From contig CAMCUO010000026.1 of NCBI GenBank assembly GCA_945879015.1, positions 1 to 41,230 of the forward strand: a stretch of 41,230 nucleotides of DNA, in the 5' to 3' direction. Numbering within the stretch: the first letter of the stretch is position 1; every line of letters begins with the position of its first letter. Both the position numbers and the translations under genes were made by a program. The notes beneath the pieces are model-generated. The model searched no databases. It was not told where the DNA came from and saw nothing but the letters and a program-made list of their open reading frames with translations. Below, piece by piece: positions 14,236 through 21,947 of this stretch. The stretch is from Chitinophaga pinensis (lineage in GTDB: Bacteria > Bacteroidota > Bacteroidia > 2-12-FULL-35-15).

Positions 14236-15486
14236 ATGGCAACAAGTAAAATAGATATATTGGTTTATGCAGATTGGTTGGAAATAGGCGGGCCAAAGTT
14301 AATAGGAATCCTAGCTGCTCATCAAGGTAAGGGCAGAAGAGCATTTAGTTTTAGTTATGATGAAAAATGGTTGGAAACAGAAAAGCCATTTTTATTTGAT
14401 CCGGATGTTACCTGGAATAGAGGACAACAATTTCCAATTGGGAAAAACAATTTTGGAATTTTTAATGATGCGATGCCAGATACTTGGGGACGCACCTTAA
14501 TGAAAAGAAGAGAGGCTCAAATTGCTAAGGAAGAAAAAAGAGTTGTAAAAAATCTTCATGACATTGATTTTTTATTGGGTGTGAATGACGAAAGTAGAAT
14601 GGGAGGCTTACGATTTAAGTTAAAAGAAAAAGAACCCTTTTTAAATAATGACAATGCTCGGCCAACACCGCCATGGTCTTCTGTTAGCGAATTGCAACAT
14701 GGTATTTCGTTAATTGAATCGGATAAGGATAATAAAGAGGTGCGTAAATGGCTGAGTATATTATTGGCTCCTGGTTCTTCTTTAGGTGGCGCGCGACCAA
14801 AAGCAAATATCATTGATGAGAAAAGAAATTTATGGATAGCTAAATTTCCATCTAAAGAAGATACTATTGATAAAGCTGCGTGGGAATTTCTATCCTATAA
14901 ATTGGCTATCAAAGCAGGTATAGAAATGACTGAGTGTAAAATTGAAAAAATTGCAAGAAAACATCATACTTTTTTTACCAAACGGTTTGATCGCCTAAAG
15001 GATAAGCGAATTCATTTTGCTTCGGCTATGACTATGACCGGTAATAACGAGGATACTATTAAGGAGAATCATCCAAGTTATTTAGATATTGCAGAATTCA
15101 TACAATTTAATGAATCAAATAATACAAAGGAATTACAACAATTATGGAGAAGAATGGTTTTTAATATCGCTATATCCAATACTGATGATCATTTAAGAAA
15201 TCATGGGTTTATTCTTCATAAAACTGGATGGCAATTATCTCCAGCATATGATATAAATCCTTCAATTGATAAAGATGGGCTATCGCTAAATATTGATACT
15301 AATAATAATGCTTTAGATTTTGATTTGGCAAAAAGTGTTGGTGAATATTTTCAGCTTAAAGAAAAACAAATGGATGATATTTTAAAAGAAATTAAAGGAG
15401 CAGTAAAAAACTGGAAAACAGAAGCAACAAAAATTGGAATTTCAAAAGCTGAAATTACTCTGATGAGTTCTGCGTTTAAATTTTAA
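14236..15486 (+). CDS. hipA: HipA-family serine/threonine kinase toxin
   Basis: A 416-residue toxin kinase. Family landmarks are the N-terminal subdomain (NNFGIFNDAMPDTWGRTLMK), the regulatory P-loop-like SSLGGARPKA (~178-187, containing the serine region that is autophosphorylated in E. coli HipA), catalytic ISNTDDHLRNHGF (~313-325, with the Asp pair) and metal-binding Asp in SPAYDINPS. E. coli HipA phosphorylates GltX and induces persistence; the target of this group is unknown. All catalytic landmarks are intact, so it is probably active. It is translationally coupled to hipB. Confidence 0.92.
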   Translation: MATSKIDILVYADWLEIGGPKLIGILAAHQGKGRRAFSFSYDEKWLETEKPFLFDPDVTWNRGQQFPIGKNNFGIFNDAMPDTWGRTLMKRREAQIAKEEKRVVKNLHDIDFLLGVNDESRMGGLRFKLKEKEPFLNNDNARPTPPWSSVSELQHGISLIESDKDNKEVRKWLSILLAPGSSLGGARPKANIIDEKRNLWIAKFPSKEDTIDKAAWEFLSYKLAIKAGIEMTECKIEKIARKHHTFFTKRFDRLKDKRIHFASAMTMTGNNEDTIKENHPSYLDIAEFIQFNESNNTKELQQLWRRMVFNIAISNTDDHLRNHGFILHKTGWQLSPAYDINPSIDKDGLSLNIDTNNNALDFDLAKSVGEYFQLKEKQMDDILKEIKGAVKNWKTEATKIGISKAEITLMSSAFKF

Positions 15487-15525
15487 AACTTGATTTTGTT
15501 CAATTTTCGGAATCATGAAGCTATT

Positions 15526-15696
15526 GGAAATTCCGTTTTGTCAGACCCCATTTTTTCGGGTTTGACAGACCCCAGTTAAAAGAGGAATCAAAACCCCTAA
15601 GAAAAAGTAATAGTTTTATATTTACAGCATGATTGAAAATAAAATGGAGGGGTCAGAAAAATGCGAAAAATAGGGGTCTCCGGTTGCGGAATTTCC
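15526..15696. repeat. Inverted repeat with AGACCCC/GGGGTCT next to a transposase remnant
   Basis: The left arm 15526-15558 (GGAAATTCCG...AGACCCC...TTTTTCG) and right arm 15664-15696 share GGAAATTCCG, AGACCCC and TTTTTCG in inverted order, with a divergent 7-nt stretch. An inner pair, TGACAGACCCC (15572-15582) and GGGGTCAGA (15649-15657), is nested inside. This looks like terminal repeats of a decayed or miniature element. Confidence 0.55.
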
Positions 15697-15832
15697 AGTA
15701 GGAACTATAGTCTGTTTTTCGCCAAGTTGAAATAGTGGTATAAGGAATTTGTTGTCGGAAATCTTTGGGCAACAAAGATTCATTTCCAGTAGCATATAAG
15801 AATACTACTGAGCTGTCGTATTTCTGTTTCAT
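15653..15832 (-). pseudogene. Truncated transposase N-terminus (remnant)
   Basis: From the ATG at 15832 the minus strand reads MKQKYDSSVVFLYATGNESL, LPKDFRQQIPYTTISTWRKT, DYSSY, the kind of N-terminal helix-turn-helix start I associate with IS3/IS481-type transposases of Bacteroidota. After DYSSY the frame enters the AGACCCC inverted repeat and stops; no DDE catalytic domain follows. The frame is open further upstream to 15904, but those codons (MKIMKICVP) come from the AACGCAGATT repeat. The family assignment is from memory and moderate. Confidence 0.45.
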
Positions 15833-15878
15833 GTTAATTTGGTTTTGGTTTGTTGGTGATACGGAGAAAACGGGAAAT

Positions 15879-16033
15879 GGAACGCAGATTTTCATGATCT
15901 TCATGATAAAAACTGATTGTTGGGTGGCATAATTTTTATGATTAGCAAAACCAGATCTTAATTAATCCAAATCGCCAAAGGCGATCAAAAAAATCCTATT
16001 AAATCATGAAAATCGGAATAATCAGCGTTCTAT
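15879..16033. repeat. Inverted GAACGC(A/T)GATT...CATGAT repeats upstream of fumC
   Basis: The left arm starts GGAACGCAGATTTTCATGAT (15879); the right arm (16000-16033, inverted) reads GAACGCTGATT...GATTTTCATGATTT on the minus strand. It is the same family as 12127-12340. Between them are a small GCCAAAGGC hairpin and AT-rich sequence; there is no gene in 15833-16137. Confidence 0.7.
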
Positions 16034-16103
16034 CTAAGCCAATCTTCATCAAAAAAGCCTCATTTCATACCAAAATAAATCTTAAATTTACACAGCAAAA
16101 ATC

Positions 16104-16137
16104 CTAAATCTAAAAATCCTTTAATCCTAAATAATAA
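16104..16137. repeat. AATCCTAAAT-word repeat before fumC
   Basis: AAATCCTAAATCTAAAAATC and AATCCTAAATAAT words run up to the fumC ATG. The complementary GGATT(TTA) words recur at 38456-38488 and 40303-40337. Confidence 0.6.
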
Positions 16138-17535
16138 ATGGAGTACAGAATTGAAACAGACACAATGGGCGAGGTAAAAGTACCTGCTGATAAATATTGG
16201 GGAGCACAAACAGAACGTTCCCGCAACAATTTTAAAATAGGCCCTGAAGCAAGTATGCCTAAGGAAATTATATATGCATTCGGCTTTCTGAAAAAAGCGG
16301 CTGCTATGGCTAATTGTGAATTGGGTGTTTTATCTAATGAGAAAAAAGATCTTATCGCAAAAGCTTGTGATGAAATTATTGCAGGGAAATTAGATGATCA
16401 ATTTCCATTGGTGATTTGGCAAACTGGTTCGGGTACGCAATCCAACATGAATGCGAATGAAGTAATTGCCTACCGTGCACATGTGATGAGTGGTGGAAAA
16501 TTAGCAGACGAGAAAAAAGCATTACATCCGAATGATGATGTGAATAAATCACAATCGTCAAATGATACGTATCCAACGGCTATGCACATTGCATCTTACA
16601 AACAAGTTGTGGATATTACTCTTCCGGGAATTGAAAAACTAAGAGATACTTTATTAAAAAAATCCAACGATTTTAAAACCATTGTGAAAACGGGTCGTAC
16701 TCACTTTATGGATGCAACTCCTTTAACACTTGGACAAGAGTTTGGAGGATATGCACAGCAATTAACGAATGGAATCCGTGCAATTAAAAATGCATTGGAA
16801 ATGGTTCGTGAATTGGCATTGGGCGGAACAGCTGTAGGAACAGGCTTGAACACACCAAAAGGATACGATGTTTTAGTTGCGAAAAAAATTGCAGAATTAA
16901 CAGGTCTACCTTTTGTAACTGCACCAAATAAATTTGAAGCATTAGCAGCACATGATGCAATGGTAGAATTATCAGGAGCATTAAAACGAACAGCTGTTTC
17001 ATTAATGAAAATTGCAAACGATATTAGAATGTTGTCTTCTGGTCCGCGTTCAGGAATTGGAGAATTGATTATTCCAGATAACGAACCGGGTTCTTCAATT
17101 ATGCCAGGAAAAGTAAATCCTACACAACCGGAAGCATTAACTATGGTTTGTGCGCAAGTAATGGGAAATGATGTAGCTGTTTCAATTGGTGGAATGAATG
17201 GACATTTTGAACTGAATGTTTTCAAACCGGTGATTGCTGCAAATGTTTTACAATCGGCACGTTTAATTGGTGATGCTTGTGTTTCGTTTAATGATAATTG
17301 TGCTGTTGGAATTGAGCCAAACTTGCCAATGCTAAAACAACATTTAGAAAATTCCTTGATGTTGGTGACCGCGTTGAATACACATATTGGTTATGAAAAA
17401 GCAGCAAAAATTGCAAAGACAGCACACAAAGGAAACAAAACATTACGTGAAGCGGCAATTGAATTGGGATATGTAACGAATGAGCAATTTGATGAATGGG
17501 TGAAGCCTGAGGATATGTGTGGGTCGATGAAGTAA
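16138..17535 (+). CDS. fumC: Fumarate hydratase class II
   Basis: A 465-residue fumarase of the aspartase/fumarase superfamily, which interconverts fumarate and malate in the TCA cycle as a cytoplasmic tetramer. The start [20 protein letters not shown] and [13 protein letters not shown] are typical of FumC, as is the [19 protein letters not shown] segment (~97-115). [17 protein letters not shown] carries the catalytic His region, and [11 protein letters not shown] (~317-327) is the superfamily signature with the mobile catalytic Ser. Length equals the usual ~465. It stands alone between repeats, with no operon partner. Confidence 0.97.
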   Translation: MEYRIETDTMGEVKVPADKYWGAQTERSRNNFKIGPEASMPKEIIYAFGFLKKAAAMANCELGVLSNEKKDLIAKACDEIIAGKLDDQFPLVIWQTGSGTQSNMNANEVIAYRAHVMSGGKLADEKKALHPNDDVNKSQSSNDTYPTAMHIASYKQVVDITLPGIEKLRDTLLKKSNDFKTIVKTGRTHFMDATPLTLGQEFGGYAQQLTNGIRAIKNALEMVRELALGGTAVGTGLNTPKGYDVLVAKKIAELTGLPFVTAPNKFEALAAHDAMVELSGALKRTAVSLMKIANDIRMLSSGPRSGIGELIIPDNEPGSSIMPGKVNPTQPEALTMVCAQVMGNDVAVSIGGMNGHFELNVFKPVIAANVLQSARLIGDACVSFNDNCAVGIEPNLPMLKQHLENSLMLVTALNTHIGYEKAAKIAKTAHKGNKTLREAAIELGYVTNEQFDEWVKPEDMCGSMK

Positions 17536-17556
17536 AATTTTCGTTCTAATAGGCAA

Positions 17557-17646
17557 GATTGCCACATCCCGCGAAAATGCGGGACTCGCAATGACAGCCA
17601 ATACAATGATGCGTTTTTAAAGAATGTCATTGCGAGCGAAGAGAAG
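17557..17646. repeat. GTCATTGCGAGCGAAG inverted repeat (REP-like)
   Basis: The 12-bp inverted repeat CTCGCAATGACA/TGTCATTGCGAG (17585-17596/17625-17636) encloses a 28-nt loop. A CCCGC-gaaaat-GCGGG hairpin (17568-17583) abuts it. It fills the gap after fumC and could also act as a terminator. Confidence 0.75.
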
Positions 17647-17736
17647 CAAGCTCTAACATAAATAGGAAACAATACATTATAAGAAGGACAACGTTCGTTA
17701 TTAAGAATCATCCCCCTAAAAATATATTTTACGATT

Positions 17737-18417
17737 TTGAAAAAGCATTTTTATTTTCTGTTATTCATTGCAATTAATTTTATTGCTACTTCTGCTTTTT
17801 CACAAACTGATACGGTGATTAATGGGGTTCTGTACAAAAGAGTTGAAGAACCAAAACAAGTTGAACAACCTGTTGATACAAAAAAGAAAAGACATATCCC
17901 GCCTGTTGACAGTACATTCATTATAAAAAATAAAAAATTACGTTACTATAATAATTGGTTGACTATTGGTGGAGGTTTTAATCAAAACTTAACTTACAAA
18001 AGAAAAATTGGTTTTGCCGGAGGATTAGATTACAATTTCCATATTAAGCAACAGTATTTCCAGGTAGGAACATTTATTTCTGGAGAAAAATTCGGTTTTT
18101 ATGATAACTATCAATTTCATTTAGGATATGGGAAACGTTATGAAGATAAAGACATTCACTTTGCAGGATTTGCAGGAGTCTCCTATTCAACAGGCTACGG
18201 AAAGGTTGGTGACACTGTTTATACAAGACCATTTAGTCAACCAGGAATTTATGCGCAAATAGAAGCAGTAAAAAAAGTTACGTATGATGTGGGAGCTGGA
18301 TTTACTTTTTTTGTAGACTGGAATCAAGAGCAAGCAATTTTCGGAGCGAAGTTTATTGTGTATTTTTCAGGAGCGTATAGAGGGAAGAAATATAATGATG
18401 GGAAGAATGTTGATTAG
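17737..18417 (+). CDS. Exported outer-membrane-type protein of unknown function
   Basis: A 226-residue protein that starts with TTG at 17737, giving a signal peptide (KKHFYFLLFIAINFIATSAF, cut near FSQ, ~22). A Pro/Lys-rich spacer (VEEPKQVEQPVDTKKKRH) is followed by alternating hydrophobic/aromatic strands from ~65 to the end (NWLTIGGGFNQNLTYKRKIG, FQVGTFISGEKFGFY), consistent with a small beta-barrel. No named family is recognised. No in-frame ATG exists near the signal peptide, so TTG is the best start. Confidence 0.7.
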   Translation: MKKHFYFLLFIAINFIATSAFSQTDTVINGVLYKRVEEPKQVEQPVDTKKKRHIPPVDSTFIIKNKKLRYYNNWLTIGGGFNQNLTYKRKIGFAGGLDYNFHIKQQYFQVGTFISGEKFGFYDNYQFHLGYGKRYEDKDIHFAGFAGVSYSTGYGKVGDTVYTRPFSQPGIYAQIEAVKKVTYDVGAGFTFFVDWNQEQAIFGAKFIVYFSGAYRGKKYNDGKNVD

Positions 18418-18452
18418 GAATTCTATAGATTAATTATTCTCCGCTCATGCAA

Positions 18453-18485
18453 ATCCCCCTAACCCCCTTTTTCTAAGGGGGAATT
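18453..18485. repeat. CCCCCTTAGAAAAAGGGGG palindrome family, intergenic copy
   Basis: The minus strand reads AATTCCCCCTTAGAAAAAGG, then GGGTTAGGGGGATT. A close relative (AATTCCCCCTTTTCAAAGGG...GCGGATT) lies inside gcvP at 31130-31160, and shorter relatives are at 12201-12225 and 26266-26285. Confidence 0.75.
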
Positions 18486-18510
18486 GATTCTAGTTAAATT
18501 AAAATCAGAG

Positions 18511-18583
18511 CCACCCTATAACTTTATCACCTTATTACTCAATCACTAACCTAGTTACTTAATCACCTAGTTACCTAGTCACC
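18511..18583 (-). repeat. TATCACC/TTAATCACC word array after manC
   Basis: Degenerate words CTTTATCACC, TTAATCACCTAG and TTACCTAGTCACC run up to 3 nt from the manC stop codon. It is the same GGTGATA family as 9783-9893, here without a gene inside it. Confidence 0.75.
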
Positions 18584-18585
18584 TT

Positions 18586-19674
18586 CTAAACAAACTTATC
18601 ACCCTTCTGAATTTTCACATCGTTTACAAATGTTTTGATTTCTTGTTCATCTTGTTTTTTACAGATTAACAAAATTCCATCTGATTCTACTACGATGTAA
18701 TCTTCCAAGCCTTGCATTACTACTAATTTGTCTTTTGAAACATTTACAATACAATTTTTTGAATCGTACATCATCACATTTTTTCCAACTATCGCATTGT
18801 TATTATCATCTTGTTTGATATGATCATACAAGGAACCCCACGTTCCTAAATCACTCCAACCAATTATGGATGAACGCACGTATACGTTCTCTGCTTTTTC
18901 CATCAATGCATAATCTATGGAAATATTTTTACAATTGGTATATGCTTTTGCAATAAACTCTGCTTCTTTTGGAGTATTATAAAAACTATTTCCTTCTTTG
19001 AAAATCGCATCCATATCAGGTGAATGTTCTTCGAATGCTTTAATCACACTTTTTACACTCCATATAAAAATTCCTGAATTCCATAAAAAATCTCCGCTTT
19101 GTAAAAAGAATTTTGCCATTTCTAAATCTGGCTTTTCTGTAAACGTTTTTACTTTTTTAATTCGTTTATCTTTTTCCTTTGATTCGGATTCAACAAATTG
19201 AATATAACCGTAACCTGTATCAGGACGACTTGGGCGAATACCAAGCGTTACCAAACAATCTTCCGAAGCAGCTTTTAAATAACAGGCTTTAATTGCTTTT
19301 ACAAATGTATCTTCTTTAATAATTAAGTGATCTGAAGGAGCAATAACGGTTAGAGCATCCGGATTCAATTGTGCTATTTTGTAGCACGCATATGCAACAC
19401 ATGGAGCAGTGTTTTTACGTGCAGGTTCACTTAAAATATTCTCAGATGAAATTCCTTTGATCTGCTCTTTCACTAAATCAACATAGGAATCGTTTGTAAC
19501 TATAAAAATATTTTCTTTAGGACAAAGCCTTAAAAAGCGACTATAGGTTTGTTGCAAAAGTGTTTTGCCAGTCCCTAAAATATCCATGAACTGTTTCGGA
19601 TGAGCTGTTCTACTCATCGGCCAAAAGCGGCTTCCAACGCCACCTGCCATTATCACACAATAATTATTCTTCAC
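18586..19674 (-). CDS. manC: Mannose-1-phosphate guanylyltransferase
   Basis: A 362-residue GDP-mannose pyrophosphorylase. It has the nucleotidyltransferase signature MAGGVGSRFWPMSRTAHPKQ (~10-29), then APSDHLI, FTEKPD, GDFLWNSGIFIW and SIDYALMEKAENVYV. It makes GDP-mannose from mannose-1-phosphate and GTP for surface polysaccharides and glycoproteins. It is the short form, without a phosphomannose-isomerase domain. The left-handed helix-like C-terminal part (WSDLGTWGSLYDHI) is present. It is tandem with the aminotransferase upstream on the same strand, but a 90-nt hairpin repeat separates them. Confidence 0.94.
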   Translation of the reverse strand: MKNNYCVIMAGGVGSRFWPMSRTAHPKQFMDILGTGKTLLQQTYSRFLRLCPKENIFIVTNDSYVDLVKEQIKGISSENILSEPARKNTAPCVAYACYKIAQLNPDALTVIAPSDHLIIKEDTFVKAIKACYLKAASEDCLVTLGIRPSRPDTGYGYIQFVESESKEKDKRIKKVKTFTEKPDLEMAKFFLQSGDFLWNSGIFIWSVKSVIKAFEEHSPDMDAIFKEGNSFYNTPKEAEFIAKAYTNCKNISIDYALMEKAENVYVRSSIIGWSDLGTWGSLYDHIKQDDNNNAIVGKNVMMYDSKNCIVNVSKDKLVVMQGLEDYIVVESDGILLICKKQDEQEIKTFVNDVKIQKGDKFV

Positions 19675-19712
19675 AAATTTGCTAATTACTAATTAATATA
19701 AATTCAGCAATC

Positions 19713-19796
19713 CCAACGAATTACTAATTTTTTACGAAATGTACGAATTACAAATTATTCGAATTTCGTATTTTTCGTACCCTTTTCGTAATTCGA
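19713..19796. repeat. ACGAATTACGAAAT hairpin repeat, copy 1
   Basis: The left half 19713-19752 faces a complementary right half 19757-19796 (GAATTTCGTATTTTTCGTA and TTCGTAATTCG). The first 28 nt (19713-19740) are identical to 21845-21872. Confidence 0.85.
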
Positions 19797-19801
19797 TGAT
19801 G

Positions 19802-21094
19802 TTATTTTAATTTTTTAAATGCACTTCTCAAACTTTCAATCACTGCATCGATCTCTTCAATTTTGCAAGTACCAACCGACAAACGATACCAATTTGAATC
19901 ATCAGAAGCACCAAATGCATAAAAGGGAACCAATGCTACTTTTGCTTCATCCAAAATATATTTGGTAACATCTTGAGTTGTTTTCAAAACTGTTCCGTCT
20001 GCTTTTGCTTGTCCGTGTAAAGCAAACTGAACTGTTAAATAAATTGCAGCTTCCGGAGCGATTGCATCTACCTTAAATCCTTCTGCTTTTAAACTCTGAA
20101 ATCCTTTGTAAATACCAACTAAGCGATCGTTGATTTTTGTTTTGGTGCTATTTATAAACGTTTCGTACTTATTTAAATCATTCAAATAAACAGCGGTTGC
20201 CATTTGTTCAGCTTTAGGAGCCCAAGCACCAACATGCGTTAAAATGGACTTCATTTTTTCAATAATCTTTTTCGGACCCATGCTCCAACCAACTCTTACT
20301 CCTGTTGCAGACAATGATTTTGAAATTCCATCTACAAACACCGTGTAGTTTTTCATTTCAGGACGAAGTGAAACAGGATTATAATGTTTTGTTTCTCCAA
20401 AAGTTAATTCCCAATAAATTTGATCGTACATTAAGTACAAATGTTTTTTATTTTCGAGTGTTCGTTTTTCATTTTCCTCCAAAATCATATCACAAATTTC
20501 TTCCAAATCTTTTTTACGGAAAGTTGTTCCTGTTGGATTTAATGGCGAACACAAAGCAATTAAATTAGCAACACCTATATATGGCTTGATATCAGCCGCA
20601 GTAGGCATAAATTTATTTTCAGGTGTTGTTTCAATCAACACAGGCTTTGCATTATTCAGATATGTGTAGTGATTGTTATTCCATGATGGAACTGGAAAAA
20701 CAACAGTATCACCTTCATCCACCAATGCTTTAAAAATGGCATAAATAATAGGACGGGCACCACCAGCAATTACAATTTCATCTGTTTTATAATCTAAATC
20801 ACCACGTTCTTTTAATAGCTTGGAAACTGATTGACGTAATTCTAACATTCCATCAGCAGCAGGATAATTTGTTTGGTCATCTTCATAAGCTGCAATAATT
20901 GCCGTTTTTAATTCAGCAGGAATAGGAAATAGTTTAGGATTAAAATCACCGATAGTAAAATTATAAACCTTTTCGCCTTGCTTAATCTTTTCGTTTACTT
21001 CAGCAGCAAGTTTTATAATTTCCGACCCAATAATATTTTGAGCCAATTTTGATACTTTTAAATCGATGTTTTTTTCCATTGTATTTGCACTCAT
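19802..21094 (-). CDS. PLP-dependent class I/II aminotransferase (aspartate aminotransferase-like)
   Basis: A 430-residue fold-type I aminotransferase. Seen are the N-terminal VYNFTIGDFNPKLFPIP substrate-gating region, TNYPAADGMLELRQSVS, PVPSWNNNHYTY, NPTGTTF (with the conserved Asn), YDQIYWELTF (PLP-ring Asp/Tyr), and the Schiff-base lysine in DGISKSLSATGVRVGWSMG. The C-terminal Arg is in NWYRLSVGTCKIEEID. Substrate preference (aspartate, aromatic or other) cannot be settled; its N-terminus is longer than in the classic AspC. Its -7 box is TAAATTTG at 21141-21148. Confidence 0.9.
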   Translation of the reverse strand: MSANTMEKNIDLKVSKLAQNIIGSEIIKLAAEVNEKIKQGEKVYNFTIGDFNPKLFPIPAELKTAIIAAYEDDQTNYPAADGMLELRQSVSKLLKERGDLDYKTDEIVIAGGARPIIYAIFKALVDEGDTVVFPVPSWNNNHYTYLNNAKPVLIETTPENKFMPTAADIKPYIGVANLIALCSPLNPTGTTFRKKDLEEICDMILEENEKRTLENKKHLYLMYDQIYWELTFGETKHYNPVSLRPEMKNYTVFVDGISKSLSATGVRVGWSMGPKKIIEKMKSILTHVGAWAPKAEQMATAVYLNDLNKYETFINSTKTKINDRLVGIYKGFQSLKAEGFKVDAIAPEAAIYLTVQFALHGQAKADGTVLKTTQDVTKYILDEAKVALVPFYAFGASDDSNWYRLSVGTCKIEEIDAVIESLRSAFKKLK

Positions 21095-21140
21095 AATGTA
21101 ACAATTTTAAGCGTTATTAATTGGTAAATCTTGTGATTAA

Positions 21141-21148
21141 CAAATTTA
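21141..21148 (-). promoter_or_regulatory. -7 promoter box for the aminotransferase gene
   Basis: TAAATTTG on the minus strand matches TAnnTTTG, 46 nt before the ATG at 21094. The gene is therefore probably not dependent on the SprT-like gene upstream. Confidence 0.55.
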
Positions 21149-21193
21149 ACAAAAACCCAATACCTTGTGCTTAATTGTTGATTAATTATTGGA

Positions 21194-21841
21194 CTATGTT
21201 GGACTATTTTCGGCAAAAAATGGAGTATTAATTACCAATACTTCTGTAATGGGGTTAAACAGATAGGTCGCCTTGGTATTCACATCTATGCATTTAATGC
21301 GTTTTCGGGATTGTGGACCTTTTATAAAGTGCCGATTATCGTTATAGGAGAAGGTTGCACCTAGCGGAACATCTTCTAAAAGTACAGTATTTTCTCGAAT
21401 ATCATAGTTTTTTAGAATTCGCAAAAGATTAGTATCCGAACAACTAGAAGCAGCTGGATTATTCATGTATTTTCTTAAAGCAGTTATAATATCTACAGGA
21501 AAAATATCTGGAATTAAAAATTGTTGCATCAAAAGTTTATAATGCAATTTCCATTCATCGCCATGTGGTTTTACATTATCCTTATGCTTATTGTAGGTAG
21601 ATAAATGTGCGATCTCATGAACAAGTGTAATCAAAAAGGCATATTTATTCATATCGTAATTAATAGTAATCAAATGATTTTCTCCTTTTACTGGCGGACG
21701 ATAATCACCATACTTTGAGCTACGACTTTTTTTGATTTTTAATTTGAAATCGAACTTGTAAATCCATTCGGAGATAACTGGAACCGCTTTTTCAGGAATG
21801 TATTTATGAAGGATGGATTGATTTCTTTCGAGCTGATTCAT
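21194..21841 (-). CDS. SprT-like zinc metalloprotease-domain protein
   Basis: A 215-residue protein. The zincin motif HEIAH (~72-76 in FLITLVHEIAHLSTYNKHKD) and a downstream conserved KPHGDEWKLHYKLLMQQFL match the SprT/Spartan-like family, with His in PHGDEW the likely third zinc ligand. The C-terminal ~145-215 is beta-rich (LGATFSYNDNRHFIKGPQSR) without the four-cysteine zinc ribbon seen in some SprT proteins. The biological role of bacterial SprT is poorly known; eukaryotic Spartan degrades DNA-protein crosslinks. It lies between feoB (upstream, same strand) and the aminotransferase. Confidence 0.85.
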   Translation of the reverse strand: MNQLERNQSILHKYIPEKAVPVISEWIYKFDFKLKIKKSRSSKYGDYRPPVKGENHLITINYDMNKYAFLITLVHEIAHLSTYNKHKDNVKPHGDEWKLHYKLLMQQFLIPDIFPVDIITALRKYMNNPAASSCSDTNLLRILKNYDIRENTVLLEDVPLGATFSYNDNRHFIKGPQSRKRIKCIDVNTKATYLFNPITEVLVINTPFFAENSPT

Positions 21842-21844
21842 ATT

Positions 21845-21940
21845 CCAACGAATTACTAATTTTTTACGAAATATACGAATTACAAAAATAAAAACCGAGA
21901 TTCGAATTTCGTATTTTTCGTATTCGATTCGTAATTCGTT
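21845..21940. repeat. ACGAATTACGAAAT hairpin repeat, copy 2
   Basis: It shares 28 identical nt with copy 1 (19713-19740), the segment TACGAATTACAAA, and the right-half words GAATTTCGTATTTTTCGTA and TCGTAATTCG. It lies between the start of the SprT-like gene and the stop of feoB, the same tandem-gene position as copy 1. Confidence 0.85.
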
Positions 21941-21947
21941 AGAGTTT

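Noticed and set aside
12702..15900. Prophage or integrative element carrying ORF6N and hipBA
   Set aside because: No integrase, structural phage gene, tRNA or clear attachment repeats; only a transposase remnant is present.
15833..15904. Upstream extension of the transposase remnant to 15904
   Set aside because: Codons MKIMKICVP come from the AACGCAGATT repeat shared with 12.1 kb, so the frame there is accidental.
16376..17225. Long minus-strand frames opposite fumC, and similar shadows opposite gcvP, kmo and kynU
   Set aside because: They overlap well-supported conserved genes, have no start signals and no recognisable domains.
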